From assembly GCF_964204645.1 (NCBI RefSeq), contig NC_134030.1, forward strand, positions 3,015,855 to 3,079,854: a stretch of DNA of 64,000 bases. Direction: 5' to 3'. Each line of letters starts with the position of its first letter. Positions within the stretch are counted from its first letter, which is position 1. This document shows, piece by piece, positions 63,372 through 64,000 of the stretch. Made by a program: the position numbers and the translations under genes. Below the pieces are notes generated by a model. That model saw only the letters and a program-made list of their open reading frames with translations. It had not been told where the DNA came from and did not search any database. Source of the DNA: Tubulanus polymorphus. Its lineage: Eukaryota; Nemertea; Palaeonemertea; Tubulaniformes; Tubulanidae.

Positions 63372-64000
63372 CTAAAATAAGAGAAAAGTGAATATAGCGG
63401 TTGGATCTACACCGGATTACTGATTCCAAGGGCAGTATCTGAAACTATGAAAAAATTATGTTATGTCATAGGTGGATTTATTGAGGGGGCCATCTTTTTC
63501 TTGAGTTCTATATTTAGCGATTTCTAAACGAGTTGAAAGTGAGGTCAATTTTGATTTGCTGATAAAATTTCCACCCAACAGTGATAAACGAAATGTGTAA
63601 AATTAAACAATGACTTGGAAAAGTCATGAACTGACGACTAATTCATTCTGCCATAGATCAATTGTGTCGGGTTAAATGGGTTAAATATACTCGAATGTAA
63701 TGCATCTACACCCTTTATTCTTTTCCTACTGAAAAGCGCTGAACAATGACGAACTCAGAGACAAATAGTCGTGAATTCACAAGCAAATAATAGTTAAATC
63801 TTTAAAAAGTAGAAATCCTTTTAAAAATACTTCACAATAGTAATTAATTCACCATCATCATTAATATTTACACGGTATTATTCCTAGCCACCAGAGAGGA
63901 CACGGAGAACAAGATTAGAACCCACTGTAAACATATTCAAATTAGTAAAACAAAAGATTTAGACATCGAGAATCAAATGGTATGACGTTTAAGGTATTGA

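Overview
The window is animal nuclear DNA: AT-rich, intron-rich, with consensus GT-AG splice sites, AATAAA signals, satellites, MITE-like foldback elements and tRNA-derived SINEs. Gene content (an ABCG1/ABCG4-type transporter, a STARD3/StAR-type START protein, a short amidated-neuropeptide precursor) fits a bilaterian invertebrate. A marine protostome, probably lophotrochozoan, is my best guess, but nothing in the sequence fixes the phylum. Most real coding sequence sits in short exons that longer spurious frames hide, so genes were rebuilt from splice sites, reading phase and family motifs. Layout: (1) 111-18252, minus strand: a complete ABCG half-transporter in 13 constitutive coding exons (728 codons) plus two in-frame optional exons. 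Its introns carry a 500-bp palindromic element and a 75-bp minisatellite. (2) 18.25-34.6 kb: mostly non-coding and repeat-rich, with a piggyBac-like MITE, a 290-bp TA microsatellite and a CT-rich duplication. It ends in the last exon of a plus-strand single-pass membrane protein (33941-34644) with two phase-compatible candidate upstream exons. (3) 36.3-47.8 kb, the most unusual part: a cluster of tiny secreted cysteine-containing peptide genes. There are two complete plus-strand copies, one complete minus-strand copy, one orphan final exon and one decayed minus-strand relic. Each complete copy has the same plan: a 5' UTR exon with a hairpin, an intron holding a 37-bp satellite array in transcriptional orientation, a mini-exon carrying only the first seven coding bases, and a final exon encoding signal peptide, spacer and a 10-12 residue Cys peptide, followed by a conserved 3' UTR hairpin. 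Signal peptide and UTRs are conserved while the peptide end diverges, as in toxin, antimicrobial or signalling-peptide families. I do not recognise the family. (4) 50.0-52.5 kb, minus strand: a neuropeptide precursor with LLF/LVF-amide repeats, and a two-exon 105-residue orphan. (5) 52.5-60.8 kb: repeat-rich, no convincing gene. (6) 60783 to the window end, minus strand: the C-terminal 290 codons of a START-domain protein with an added Gln-rich tail; its N-terminal part lies beyond the window. The named genes do not form one pathway. ABCG1-type transporters and STARD3/StAR proteins both handle sterols, but they lie more than 40 kb apart and no functional link is implied.
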